A stretch of 64,000 bases of DNA. It comes from Fimenecus sp964540535 (GTDB taxonomy: Bacteria > Bacillota > Clostridia > Oscillospirales > Acutalibacteraceae). Below, in pieces: positions 1 through 8,362 of the stretch. Each line of letters starts with the position of its first letter. Within the stretch, counting starts at the first letter, position 1. The notes beneath the pieces are model-generated. The model did no database searches. It was given only the letters and a program-made list of their open reading frames with translations, and was not told the DNA's origin. Where the stretch lies: positions 217,625 through 281,624 of the forward strand of contig CAZIMO010000002.1 in NCBI GenBank assembly GCA_964540535.1, read 5' to 3'. A program made the position numbers and the translations under genes.

Positions 1-97
1 TTACATACTTGCTATCGCCTTCAGAGATAGCCTCAACGGGACAATCTGCTGCGCAAGCTCCGCAAGCGATGCACTCATCACTAATTACATATGCCAT
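1..97 (-). CDS. Ferredoxin, 2[4Fe-4S] type (3' end outside window)
   Basis: Only the first 32 codons are present; the reading frame runs off the left edge. The N-terminus starts MAYVISDECIACGACAADCP, with Cys9, Cys12, Cys15 and Cys19 giving the CxxCxxCxxxCP pattern of the first cluster of small clostridial ferredoxins. Such proteins are soluble low-potential electron carriers for pyruvate:ferredoxin oxidoreductase, hydrogenase and radical SAM enzymes. A strong GGGAGG ribosome-binding site lies about 8 nt before the ATG at 97. The second cluster must lie outside the window. It is the last gene of the leftward run that includes ricT, and its gap from ricT (68 nt) could hold its own promoter. 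Confidence 0.93.
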   Translation of the reverse strand, partial: MAYVISDECIACGACAADCPVEAISEGDSKYV

Positions 98-165
98 GAT
101 TATGTACCTCCCTCATAAGATATAACTACATTTTAACACATAAAGTGAAAAAATCAAGTACTAAA

Positions 166-1029
166 TTATTCAATTCCTTTTAAAGCTTCAAGTTCTTCTT
201 TTTCAACACGGATTTTACCGTCTTTCAAGGTCTTTACGGAATGACGGTGAATAAGAAGCGGCGCGGCGTCCGGGCGACGGTCAAGGCTTACTTTGAGCAT
301 ACCTGTAATGAGATTATTCTCAATTACCCTGCCCTTTCCCTCGGGAGTATCAACTATCGCGCCGACTTTCGGAGTAACACGGAGAAGATGCTCGTAAGTG
401 TCCTGTTCATATTTAAGACAGCACATAAGTCTGCCGCAGGTTCCGCTGATTTTCGCAGGGTTAAGAGAAATTCCCTGTTCCTTTGCCATTTTAATTGAAA
501 CGGGCTGAAAATCATTGAGAAAAGTATTACAGCAGAACGGTCTGCCACAGATACCAAATCCGCCTACCATACGGGATTCATCACGGACACCGATTTGGCG
601 AAGCTCAATTCTTGTTCTGAAAACAGACGCCAAATCCTTAACAAGTTCACGAAAATCAACTCTTCCGTCAGCAGTGAAATAGAAAAGAATTTTACTGCGG
701 TCAAATGTATATTCAACATCAACCAAATTCATTTCAAGACCGTGCGCAAGAATTTTTTCTTCGCATATTTTAAAAGCTTCTTTTTCTTTAGCCTTATTTT
801 CTTCTAAATTCTTAATATCCTTTTCGGTTGCAATGCGAATAACTTTTTTGAGGGGGTTGGTTATATCGTCCTCATTCGTGCCGTGATTGGCTTTTGCAAC
901 CAATCCGCATTCCATTCCCCGAACAGTTTCTACTATGGCATAGTCGCCCTTATTAAAGCTTATTCCGTCAGCGTCAAAGTCATAAATTTTACCGCCGTCT
1001 TTAAATCTTATTCCAACAGTTTCTATCAT
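166..1029 (-). CDS. ricT: RicT/YaaT-like PSP1 domain protein
   Basis: 287-residue cytoplasmic PSP1-family protein. Cys161, Cys166, Cys167, Cys198, Cys203 and Cys204 fall in the two conserved blocks GGFGICGRPFCCNTF and GTCGRLMCCLKYE typical of RicT (YaaT). In Bacillus subtilis RicT works with RicA and RicF in an Fe-S-containing Y-complex that helps RNase Y mature certain mRNAs and affects sporulation and competence. No ricA or ricF is seen in this window. It follows holB by 15 nt and darA-holB-ricT keeps the order found in Bacillus (yaaQ, holB, yaaT), which supports the assignment. The biochemical role here is inferred from the family. Confidence 0.93.
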   Translation of the reverse strand: MIETVGIRFKDGGKIYDFDADGISFNKGDYAIVETVRGMECGLVAKANHGTNEDDITNPLKKVIRIATEKDIKNLEENKAKEKEAFKICEEKILAHGLEMNLVDVEYTFDRSKILFYFTADGRVDFRELVKDLASVFRTRIELRQIGVRDESRMVGGFGICGRPFCCNTFLNDFQPVSIKMAKEQGISLNPAKISGTCGRLMCCLKYEQDTYEHLLRVTPKVGAIVDTPEGKGRVIENNLITGMLKVSLDRRPDAAPLLIHRHSVKTLKDGKIRVEKEELEALKGIE

Positions 1030-1044
1030 ATATTTACTCCTATT

Positions 1045-1914
1045 TTATCTTCCTATGGCTCTCTTGAATTCATAGCACATACGAATTACAAGCAGATTGT
1101 TGTTACAGTTGCGGTCAATGGACTCGGTAAGCTCATCGCACACAGCGCAAAGCTGTATAAGATTTTTAGCAGTTACCGAATTTGAAAGAGTTACTGCCTC
1201 ATTTTCAAACCGAAAATCACGCTCAAATCCGCTCTTTTTTACAAGCGCATCGCGAAATACCTCTGAAAGCAAGGTAAGCACCGACTTTGCAAACTGATTA
1301 TTCTTTTGAAAAACCGCTGTTTGCTCCATAAGCGCGGATTCATTGACATTAAGAAGCGCCGAAACAAAGCCTTTAACCGCATTTTCTTCTTTTTCGCTGA
1401 TTTCGCTCTCATCGCTTAAAAGCGAATACACCTGAACGCGTGACAGCACTGTTTCAAGCATAGTGCTTTTTGAGGTGGTTAAGATTATAAAAAACACATA
1501 TAACGGCGGTTCTTCAAGAATTTTAAGAATTGCATTCTGCGCCTGTTCATTCATATTCTGTGCATTTTTTAAAATATATATTTTGCGGTCGCTTTCGTTA
1601 GGAACGATAAATGCATCGTCACGGATTTCACGGACTGCGTCGACGGTAAAATTACGGCTTTTGCCTTTAACACCGTCAGTTTCGGTTATATCGGGATGTC
1701 CGTTCTTTTGCGCTTTTAAGCAGTCGGAGCATACACCGCAGGGCTTGCCGTTCCCTCGGCAAACAAGACATTTCGCAATAAACCGAGCAAAGCTCTCGCC
1801 CTCTTTTTCGTTCTGACACTCCACCAAAACTCCGTGAGGAAAGCTCCCTTGCTCAACCGAGGACTGCACCGCACCGTAAAGCTTATTAAGTTTTTGTAAA
1901 GCCTCGTTTGTCAT
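1045..1914 (-). CDS. holB: DNA polymerase III delta' subunit
   Basis: 289 residues; clamp-loader subunit of the replicative polymerase. A zinc-module cysteine cluster is visible at residues 49-65 (Cys49, Cys52, Cys59, Cys62, Cys65) followed by GHPDI, as in delta' and DnaX-type AAA+ proteins. The segment around ILKILEEPP (about 140) is the usual AAA+ sensor region. There is no canonical Walker A loop, as expected for delta', and the SRC arginine-finger region reads SRV. The start ATG at 1914 overlaps the darA stop codon (ATGA), so the two are translationally coupled. Within the Firmicutes holB is typically next to darA and ricT, as here. Confidence 0.93.
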   Translation of the reverse strand: MTNEALQKLNKLYGAVQSSVEQGSFPHGVLVECQNEKEGESFARFIAKCLVCRGNGKPCGVCSDCLKAQKNGHPDITETDGVKGKSRNFTVDAVREIRDDAFIVPNESDRKIYILKNAQNMNEQAQNAILKILEEPPLYVFFIILTTSKSTMLETVLSRVQVYSLLSDESEISEKEENAVKGFVSALLNVNESALMEQTAVFQKNNQFAKSVLTLLSEVFRDALVKKSGFERDFRFENEAVTLSNSVTAKNLIQLCAVCDELTESIDRNCNNNLLVIRMCYEFKRAIGR

Positions 1915-2237
1915 ATCTTGTAAAACTGCTCAACATCAAGCACAAAAATCGTAGCTCCGCCGACAGTGACTTGAATAGGCATTGATGAAAGCATGGACTC
2001 TCCTATATATGTAGTATTGACAGGAGTGATTTTTTTACGCTGACTGCTATGCTCGCCGATGATATTTGTAACCTCATCAACCTTTCTGTCTTCAACACCT
2101 ATCAAAAGCGTAACATTTCCCGCACGCAAAAAACCGCCCGAAGTTGAAAGCCTTGTTGCAGAGTAGCCGTTTTCTGTAAGTCCGTTCATAACGGCATTAG
2201 CATCATCATTATTGATAATTGCAATTATAAGTTTCAT
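1911..2237 (-). CDS. darA: Cyclic-di-AMP receptor, PII-like (DarA/YaaQ)
   Basis: 108 residues, the usual length of the family. The start MKLIIAIINNDDANAVM, the block STSGGFLRAGNVTLLIGVED and the end VGGATIFVLDVEQF match DarA/YaaQ (PstA) closely. These trimeric PII-like proteins bind cyclic-di-AMP; the downstream target is not settled, though the family is linked to osmotic and central-metabolism control. It overlaps holB by 4 nt. Identification is strong; physiological role here is inference. Confidence 0.95.
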   Translation of the reverse strand: MKLIIAIINNDDANAVMNGLTENGYSATRLSTSGGFLRAGNVTLLIGVEDRKVDEVTNIIGEHSSQRKKITPVNTTYIGESMLSSMPIQVTVGGATIFVLDVEQFYKI

Positions 2238-2282
2238 AAAATCGCTCCTGTTTTACAAAATTTTAAGCTGTGAATTTTGCTG

Positions 2283-3224
2283 TTACTGTAATATTTGTGC
2301 TATCGCTATCATTATAGGCATTGTTAAAATTGAAAGTATGCTTACAAGAGATGTCACTTTTGAAGCAAGGGCTGTGTCTCGGTTGTATTTTGCCGCAAAC
2401 ATCACTGTGTTGTTTGCTGTCGGCGAAGAAGCGCTAAGCGCGCAGGCCGCAATTAATGTTCCGCCAAAACCTAAAAGCTTTAACCCAAAAATTGTTATAA
2501 GAGGCATTGCTATAATTTTAAGCACCGCCGTACCCCATATTCTTTTATCTGAAAAAAGAGTTTTCCAATCGGCAGAGGCGAGATATGTGCCGAACATTAC
2601 CATTGCGAGAGGTGTGTTTAAATCAGCAAGGTATGAAATTGGCTGATAAATAACATCGGGCAGTTTTGCTTTCAGCAAAAACAACGGTAATGCAATGCCT
2701 ACACCTATTACACCGGGATTTATAATAAGCTTTTTCAGATTAAATTTACTGTTTTTGCCCTTTTTCTGCATAAGGCTCACGCCGTGAGAGAAAGAAAGAA
2801 TATTAAACGGTATCAATATTACAGAGCAATAGAACACGCCCTCGTCGCCGAGCACCGCCTCAGCAAGAGGCAACGCCATATACCCCACATTGCCGTAGCA
2901 GGAAGCATATTTAAAAATACAGGCAGTATCACTGTCGCCTCTATTGAAAAATATTTTAGCAAAAATCATACCGACAATATGGAAAAATACTCCGCCAACC
3001 AGCGCAAGCAAAAGTCCCTTTAAAGACTCACGGCTGTATTCCATACTCATAAACGATCGTATGATAATTGCAGGGGCTACAATGTAAAACAGCAGGTCAG
3101 TTGTCATTCGTGAAGCTTTTTCTGTATAAATGCCGATTTTATGACAAATAAATCCCACAGCGGCTATCAAGAAAAGAATTACAACCTGCGTAAATGCCGT
3201 AATTACATTAGTTAAAAACAGCAT
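2283..3224 (-). CDS. AEC family transporter (auxin efflux carrier/malate permease type)
   Basis: 313 residues with about ten hydrophobic segments starting from residue 1 and an amphipathic central loop near KKGKNSKFNLKKL. The block YASCYGNVGYMALPLAEAVLG and the half-helix SASSPTANNTVMFAAKY match AEC-family permeases (PF03547), which export or import small organic acids such as malate. The substrate is not readable from sequence. It begins 5 nt after a second membrane-protein gene and precedes darA by 45 nt, so it is probably in the leftward citrate-synthase transcription unit; proximity to citrate synthase makes an organic acid substrate plausible but unproven. Confidence 0.88.
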   Translation of the reverse strand: MLFLTNVITAFTQVVILFLIAAVGFICHKIGIYTEKASRMTTDLLFYIVAPAIIIRSFMSMEYSRESLKGLLLALVGGVFFHIVGMIFAKIFFNRGDSDTACIFKYASCYGNVGYMALPLAEAVLGDEGVFYCSVILIPFNILSFSHGVSLMQKKGKNSKFNLKKLIINPGVIGVGIALPLFLLKAKLPDVIYQPISYLADLNTPLAMVMFGTYLASADWKTLFSDKRIWGTAVLKIIAMPLITIFGLKLLGFGGTLIAACALSASSPTANNTVMFAAKYNRDTALASKVTSLVSILSILTMPIMIAIAQILQ

Positions 3225-3229
3225 TTACT

Positions 3230-4165
3230 TCAGCCCTCTTCACCATCATCGGTAATTTCGTATATGACAGGCGGAATATCCTCGTCAGACTCGCCTAAAA
3301 TCTCAAAAGAGTCGTTACTCTTCGCCGCTTTCATTGAGTTAACAATGTAACAAACTGCGAAAAATGCAAATCCAAAATCGCAGAGCGCAAAAGGAAATTC
3401 CTCGGGTAAAACACCGCCGTTTCCTGTGATAATAACAACAAGTCTGGGCAAATTAGCCGCCGCACATAAAAACGCCGACGCAAAGCCTGCCGCCCAAAGC
3501 GAACGCATAGACTTTTTGTTTGAAAGTCCTGATGAAATTCTTGCGAAGCTTAATAAAAACAGCATCATAAATGCAATGGCGAAAAGCTCAAGCATAAGGT
3601 CAGAAACATTTACATAAGAAATCTTCTTGACAAAACGCATAACAAGTCTTACCGCCGCCCATACAAGAGGACAAAGCGCCAACAGCTTGTATTTTGAATA
3701 TGTTGTTCTGCCGTCGATATAAGAAATACCGAAAACGATAATATAAATTGCCGCTAAAATTCCGAAAATTCCTTGAAACAAAGTAGGAACTATGCTGATT
3801 TCATGTGTTAAATAGCCCTGTTTTACAAGAATAAGCGTTGAAAATGCAGTAACTGCATCTGCTACAATGCCTACTCCGAAAACAAACGAAGCCGTAGCCA
3901 AAAGCTTATTTTTTCTGTAAACCGCACGGGATTCGGGTACACTTTTTGCAAGCAATGTGAGTACATAAGGCGCAAGCACTGCAAGAATGCAAACAGCATA
4001 CATAAGATAAACCGACCAATTGATTTCTTTATAAAAGCCTGTATCGCTTTCAATCAATGACAAAAGCTGATAAACTCTGAAAGGAATTGCAACGCACAGA
4101 AGTCCTGCGGTTATATAAAGAGAATACAAAGGATTTATTTTTTCTGAACTTCCTATTACTTTCAT
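3230..4165 (-). CDS. Hypothetical polytopic membrane protein
   Basis: 311 residues; I do not recognise the family. Seven to eight strongly hydrophobic stretches are visible (for example LYSLYITAGLLCVAIPF near the N-terminus and FALCDFGFAFFAVCYIV near 275), followed by an acidic cytosolic tail (SDEDIPPVIYEITDDGEEG). It starts 8 nt after the citrate synthase stop and ends 5 nt before the AEC permease, so all three are probably co-transcribed. No catalytic or transport signature is seen. Confidence 0.8.
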   Translation of the reverse strand: MKVIGSSEKINPLYSLYITAGLLCVAIPFRVYQLLSLIESDTGFYKEINWSVYLMYAVCILAVLAPYVLTLLAKSVPESRAVYRKNKLLATASFVFGVGIVADAVTAFSTLILVKQGYLTHEISIVPTLFQGIFGILAAIYIIVFGISYIDGRTTYSKYKLLALCPLVWAAVRLVMRFVKKISYVNVSDLMLELFAIAFMMLFLLSFARISSGLSNKKSMRSLWAAGFASAFLCAAANLPRLVVIITGNGGVLPEEFPFALCDFGFAFFAVCYIVNSMKAAKSNDSFEILGESDEDIPPVIYEITDDGEEG

Positions 4166-4173
4166 AATACTGA

Positions 4174-5589
4174 TTACCTTTCTTCAATAGGAATATATTC
4201 CTTTTGAATACCGTCTGTACGAAGAATTCTGTTTTCCATAGGCACATAAGCGCGAGGAATAGTAACATTCTTATAAGCAGGACGGATAATTCTGCCTCCG
4301 TTTGTGATTTCTTCAATACGGTGCGCCGACCAGCCTGCCATACGGGCGGCTGTAAAGAGCGGTGTGAAAAGATCCTGCGGAATACCAAGCATATCGTAAA
4401 CAAGACCCGAATACAAGTCAACATTTGCGCAGATTTTCTTTTTATCGCCGCGGTATTTTGCAAAAAGCACAGGAGTAAGCGTTTCAACAAGATTTAAAAG
4501 TTTGAATTCATCTTCTCTGCCTGTCTTTTTTGAGAATTCCTCGGCATAACGGCGAAGAATAAGCGCGCGGGGGTCTGAAAGAGTATAAACTGCGTGACCC
4601 ATACCGTAAACAAGACCAGAGCCGTCGCCTGCTTCTTTGTGCATAATTTTTGTAAGATAATCGGCAACCTGACCCTCATCGGTAATATTTGTAATATTCC
4701 GCTTCATATCCTCAACCATTTTATGAACCTTAATATTTGCGCCGCCGTGACGGGGTCCTTTAAGCGAGCCGATACCTGCGGCAATTGCAGAATATGTATC
4801 TGTTCCGCTTGAGGTGATACAGCGCGTGGTAAAGGTTGAGTTGTTACCGCCGCCATGTTCTGCGTGGATAATCATACAAATGTCGAGAAGCTTTGCCTCT
4901 TCGTCTGTAAAGTGCTTATCACTGCGTACCGAACGCAAAATACTTTCAGCAGTTCCCAATTCCTTTTTGTTTTGATGCATATACATACTCTTTTTATCAT
5001 AAACACGGCGTTTAACCTGATAAGCCGCAGTCATAATTACAGGAACCTGCGCAATAAGCTGAATACACTGACGAAGCACATTTTCGGGCGAAATATCATC
5101 AGGATTGGGGTCATATGAATAGAGCGCCAACACGCTTCTTGCTATTTTATTCATAACATCCGGCGAGGGTGCTTTCATAATCATATCTTCAATAAATTCG
5201 TCGGGAAGCTCACGGCACTCTGCAAGCACCTCTGTAAAGCGTGCAAGCTGTTCTTTTGTGGGGAGCGTACCGAAAATAAGAAGCCACACAACCTCTTCAT
5301 AGCCGAAGCGGTTTTCTTTTTCGCAACTTGCAACTATATCGTTCATATTGATTCCACGGTAAACAAGCCGGCCGTCTTTAGGTACTTTTTCACCGTCGTC
5401 TATATAATAGCCTTCAACAGAGCAAACCCGAGTAAGACCTGCAAGCACGCCTGTGCCGTCATAATTGCGAAGTCCCCTTTTTACTTCAAATCTGTTGTAA
5501 TAATCGGGATTTATATAGTTATTTTTGCGAAGCTCCTCGCATAAAGTTGAAAGAGCATCATTAGAGATATTTGAAATGTATTCTGACAT
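4174..5589 (-). CDS. gltA: Citrate synthase, long clostridial type
   Basis: 471 residues. Condenses oxaloacetate and acetyl-CoA to citrate, in clostridia usually for glutamate synthesis through a partial Krebs pathway. The block MIIHAEHGGGNNST carries a conserved active-site His region, GPRHGGANIKVHKM the second, and VYGMGHAVYTLSDPRA is the citrate-synthase signature. The extra N-terminal about 50 residues (from MSEYISNISNDALSTL) are typical of the longer clostridial/cyanobacterial-type branch. A GGAGGT site precedes the ATG at 5589, and a near-consensus promoter lies at 5650-5678. It heads a leftward unit with two membrane-protein genes. Confidence 0.95.
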   Translation of the reverse strand: MSEYISNISNDALSTLCEELRKNNYINPDYYNRFEVKRGLRNYDGTGVLAGLTRVCSVEGYYIDDGEKVPKDGRLVYRGINMNDIVASCEKENRFGYEEVVWLLIFGTLPTKEQLARFTEVLAECRELPDEFIEDMIMKAPSPDVMNKIARSVLALYSYDPNPDDISPENVLRQCIQLIAQVPVIMTAAYQVKRRVYDKKSMYMHQNKKELGTAESILRSVRSDKHFTDEEAKLLDICMIIHAEHGGGNNSTFTTRCITSSGTDTYSAIAAGIGSLKGPRHGGANIKVHKMVEDMKRNITNITDEGQVADYLTKIMHKEAGDGSGLVYGMGHAVYTLSDPRALILRRYAEEFSKKTGREDEFKLLNLVETLTPVLFAKYRGDKKKICANVDLYSGLVYDMLGIPQDLFTPLFTAARMAGWSAHRIEEITNGGRIIRPAYKNVTIPRAYVPMENRILRTDGIQKEYIPIEER

Positions 5590-5649
5590 ATTTTACCTCC
5601 TTGCAGAAAAATTACGATTATCAAAAATCAATATAAATATACATTATAT

Positions 5650-5678
5650 ATTTTAATACATTCAAGGACTAAAGTCAA
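5650..5678 (-). promoter_or_regulatory. Sigma-A type promoter of gltA
   Basis: On the minus strand TTGACT (5673-5678), a 17-bp spacer, then TAAAAT (5650-5655). It sits about 60 bp before the gltA start in the divergent gap with the SpoIID-like gene. Confidence 0.75.
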
Positions 5679-5698
5679 CAAAAAGGGAGCGATAAAAA

Positions 5699-6667
5699 AT
5701 GAAAAGTTACAGTATGATTTGTTTTTTCTTGAGCCTTGCCATGATACTTTGCCCGCTTTGCTCGGTAGAGAAAGCGACAGATGTTATCTCGCAGGAGCTT
5801 TTAGGCGATGAAATAACTCTGCCGACAGAAGAAACAGCAGTGGCGACTGTAAAGGTTATGAACGCAAGCAGCAAAAATATTACAGAAATGTCATTGCGAG
5901 ATTATCTTATCGGCGTGGTGGCGTCTGAAATCAATGCGGCTTATCACGAAGAAGCCATAAAAGCGCAGATAATAGCGGCGCACACAATGCTTTTATATTC
6001 AAAGGAACACAAGAATGACGGACTTAACGGCGCGGACATCAGCGACAGCAGTGCTACGCATCAAGGATTTTTGACAAAAGACGCTCAAGCTGAAAAATGG
6101 GGCAATAATTATGAAGCAAACCGTGAGAAAATTGAAAAATGCGTTGACGAAGTAATTGATTTGACGGTTCAGTATAACGGCGAACCGATAAACGCAGTTT
6201 TTCATTCAATCAGCAACGGGCAAACCGAGAACGCAACAGATGTTTGGGGCGGTGAATACCCATATTTGATTTCAGTGAACAGTGTGGGCGACAAGCTGTC
6301 CCCTGCTTACAGCTCCGAAACAAAGATAACGGCTGAAAAATTCAAGGAAACCGTTACAAAAGAGGGCGCTGAATTAAAAGAAAAGCCCGATGACTATATC
6401 GGTAAAATTACCAATACAGACACGGGAATGGTGAAAACAATTGTTATAGGCGATAAAACCTTTAAGGGTACTGAAATCCGCGCGCTTTTCGGACTGAAAA
6501 GCAGTACATTCACGGTGAAATATAATGACGGAAATTTTATTTTCACCGTCAGCGGATACGGACACGGCGTGGGTATGAGCCAATACGGCGCAGACTATAT
6601 GGCGCGGCAGGGCTTCACCTATACCGAAATTTTAAAGCATTATTATACGGGAACGGAAATAAAATAA
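5699..6667 (+). CDS. spoIID: SpoIID/LytB domain protein (stage II sporulation protein D-like)
   Basis: 322 residues with an N-terminal hydrophobic anchor (residues about 5-22). The block LRDYLIGVVASEINAAYHEE contains the SpoIID-type catalytic Glu (in SEI) and is followed by AIKAQIIAAHTM; the C-terminus has the GYGHGVGMSQYGADYMA motif. SpoIID is the lytic transglycosylase that, with SpoIIM and SpoIIP, drives membrane migration during engulfment. LytB-type SpoIID-domain proteins outside sporulation look similar, so the symbol is likely but not certain; no spoIIIA or spoIIQ neighbour is present. Divergent from gltA. A GGGAGCG sequence precedes the ATG. Confidence 0.88.
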   Translation: MKSYSMICFFLSLAMILCPLCSVEKATDVISQELLGDEITLPTEETAVATVKVMNASSKNITEMSLRDYLIGVVASEINAAYHEEAIKAQIIAAHTMLLYSKEHKNDGLNGADISDSSATHQGFLTKDAQAEKWGNNYEANREKIEKCVDEVIDLTVQYNGEPINAVFHSISNGQTENATDVWGGEYPYLISVNSVGDKLSPAYSSETKITAEKFKETVTKEGAELKEKPDDYIGKITNTDTGMVKTIVIGDKTFKGTEIRALFGLKSSTFTVKYNDGNFIFTVSGYGHGVGMSQYGADYMARQGFTYTEILKHYYTGTEIK

Positions 6668-6682
6668 TTCAGCATAAAAAAT

Positions 6683-6713
6683 CGACGAGGACTTTTTCCC
6701 TCGCCGTTGCTTT
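6683..6713 (+). terminator. Terminator between convergent genes
   Basis: CGACGAGG (6683-6690) pairs with CCTCGCCG (6699-6706) with one mismatch; short T-rich tail. It lies between the SpoIID-like gene and the convergent secreted-protein gene. Confidence 0.55.
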
Positions 6714-6717
6714 GTAT

Positions 6718-7896
6718 TTAATTTGATTTTTTCTTTAATCCCAGCAATACTGCACCGCTGAATATCATTGCAACAAATGCCGCACTGACTGATGTATTGT
6801 AATCTGTATTTGGGATTTCAACATCTGTTACAAGGTTATCAGAGCCTGTGTTATTGCCTGTGTTGCTTGTATCAGCATTTTTAATTTCAAAGTCAGTGAC
6901 CGCCTCGCCGTCAGTGAATACAATTGAAACAGTATGCTTGCCCGCATCAAGAGTTTTAAGATAATCTGCCTTAAATTCAATTATCGTACTGCCCTCGGTT
7001 GCGGTATAATTACTGCTGTCAACAGGCTTGCCGTCAACCTTAACACCTGTGAACTTGCTGAACTCGCCGTCAGCTCTGACTGTAAGAGAATTTGAAGTTA
7101 CAACAGAATTTGCACCATCGATTATGTTATAATTTATCGGTGCCTTATAATTTATATCTAATAACGAAATATCAATTTTTTCAATGTCAGCAGGGACATT
7201 ATCATTACAATAACATTCCTTAATAGTATCCCAATAACTTCCGTATTTAAACGAAATCAAATCGTATGGGGATTCAAAACCGTTAGCACATTTTCTACCA
7301 TAGCCAAAATAGAATTCCACTTTTGCAAGACAAATATCATCTTCATCATAATGGTACTTGCAAGAACCGTCATCAAAAATATATGTTGTACATACCTTTA
7401 TACTATCTTTAGGATTAGATACGCCTACAGCATCTCTTGTTTGGCGAACTATACTTCTATTTTGAGGGTAAGAAAATGAATATGTAAATACTTCATTTGC
7501 TTTGTACTCATCAGAACCTGCCTCACCGCCTGCACCGCCAAAATCTCCGTGTGCAATTTTTCCTGTCAGATACTCCCCAACTTGTTTTATTTTTACTTCT
7601 CCGCCATTTTCAAGAAAAGCAAAACGGTAAACGGGAAACTCAGTTTCAGTTCCTATATCTCCTAATATAGTGCAATCTTGATATACCACACCGACTTTTT
7701 CGTAAACTCCTGTCAATTCGTATGTCACATCTGTACCGGGGATTTTAACCGTTACATTCTCAACATAGTTATAATCTATGTCTGTGCCGGGTATTTTTGA
7801 CGCTACTCTTTTGAGGGGTTCTGACGCTGTTGCGGAAGTTATAACGGATAAACACATTACAACTGCCAATGCTAATGTTATAGTTTTCTTCTTCAT
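6718..7896 (-). CDS. Secreted surface protein with Ig-like module and C-terminal anchor
   Basis: The ATG at 7896 is chosen because it follows a GAAAGGA site and opens a clear signal peptide (MKKKTITLALAVVMCLSVIT, cleavage near SATAS). The mature protein has a C-terminal Ig-like domain of the kind common in ruminococcal surface proteins (FSKFTGVKVDG ... AGKHTVSIVFTDGE, about residues 290-350). An IPNTDY box is then followed by a hydrophobic helix and a KKK tail, resembling a cell-wall sorting signal in layout but not LPXTG. IPGTD also occurs twice just after the signal peptide. Function unknown; 392 residues. An in-frame upstream extension is antisense to the repeat at 8030-8113 and is not coding. 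Confidence 0.75.
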   Translation of the reverse strand: MKKKTITLALAVVMCLSVITSATASEPLKRVASKIPGTDIDYNYVENVTVKIPGTDVTYELTGVYEKVGVVYQDCTILGDIGTETEFPVYRFAFLENGGEVKIKQVGEYLTGKIAHGDFGGAGGEAGSDEYKANEVFTYSFSYPQNRSIVRQTRDAVGVSNPKDSIKVCTTYIFDDGSCKYHYDEDDICLAKVEFYFGYGRKCANGFESPYDLISFKYGSYWDTIKECYCNDNVPADIEKIDISLLDINYKAPINYNIIDGANSVVTSNSLTVRADGEFSKFTGVKVDGKPVDSSNYTATEGSTIIEFKADYLKTLDAGKHTVSIVFTDGEAVTDFEIKNADTSNTGNNTGSDNLVTDVEIPNTDYNTSVSAAFVAMIFSGAVLLGLKKKSN

Positions 7897-8029
7897 TTTA
7901 ATTGTCCTTTCAAACTTTTTTCTAATTCTATCACATAATTTTTGAAATTGCAATACATTTGCATTACATTTGTTATGCAAATAATAAATATATTCATATA
8001 TATAATAACATTGCAGAGATGATAACATA

Positions 8030-8113
8030 AAAAATACAACGAAAGGAACGATACCGTGCATAAAATGCTGTTTTTAACGGCTCTTTGTGCCAATTCTGTA
8101 TTGCATGGCGATT
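8030..8113 (+). repeat. Start-proximal structured repeat, copy A
   Basis: One of four copies of an 84-bp element (others at 12926-13010, 36680-36763, 43050-43132). Shared landmarks are GAAAGGAACGATACC, CATAAAA, a hairpin around GCTGTTTTTAACGGC, CTTTGTGC and CATGGCGATT. The final GGCGATT is 3 nt before the ATG of the small gene at 8117. In this copy the conserved ATG of the other copies is ACG, so the leader ORF from that position is lost. Confidence 0.85.
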
Positions 8114-8116
8114 TTT

Positions 8117-8299
8117 ATGAAAAAGTTTAAAATACCTTCTATTCCCCCCACAACAAGCAAGTGCATTCGTTTTCCCAACGATTTAATTGAAGAGGTTGAA
8201 ACGGCAATTGTGGGTAAAAACTGCACATTCACTGCATTTGTAATTGAGGCGGTAAGAGTTGCCTTGGAAAATTTAAAAGAAGAAGACGAAAACGAATAA
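8117..8299 (+). CDS. Small ribbon-helix-helix-like protein
   Basis: 60 residues. After a short proline-containing N-terminus (MKKFKIPSIPPTT) comes a pattern typical of Arc/CopG-type folds: strand SKCIRFP, helix NDLIEEVETAI, turn GKNCTF, helix TAFVIEAVRVALENL, then an acidic tail. Such proteins are dimeric DNA binders. No partner toxin gene is adjacent. The ATG at 8117 lies 3 nt after the conserved end of repeat copy A and has only the SD-like GGCGAT of that element in front of it. Targets unknown. Confidence 0.75.
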   Translation: MKKFKIPSIPPTTSKCIRFPNDLIEEVETAIVGKNCTFTAFVIEAVRVALENLKEEDENE

Positions 8300-8303
8300 A
8301 AAA

Positions 8304-8362
8304 ACGGCAGAGATAATTCTCCGCCGTAATTATATTCTCCCTTTAGCAAGGGGGAATTTTTT
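8304..8362 (+). terminator. Two tandem terminator hairpins
   Basis: First hairpin ACGGCAGAG/CTCCGCCGT (8304-8327). Second TTCTCCCTT-TAGC-AAGGGGGAA (8335-8356) followed by six T. They separate the small ribbon-helix-helix gene from the convergent alaA, and the A/T tracts on both sides suggest use in both directions. Confidence 0.8.

Noticed and set aside
7897..8061. N-terminal extension of the secreted protein at 6718-7896
   Set aside because: It is antisense to repeat copy A and precedes the true signal peptide; the ATG at 7896 has the ribosome-binding site.
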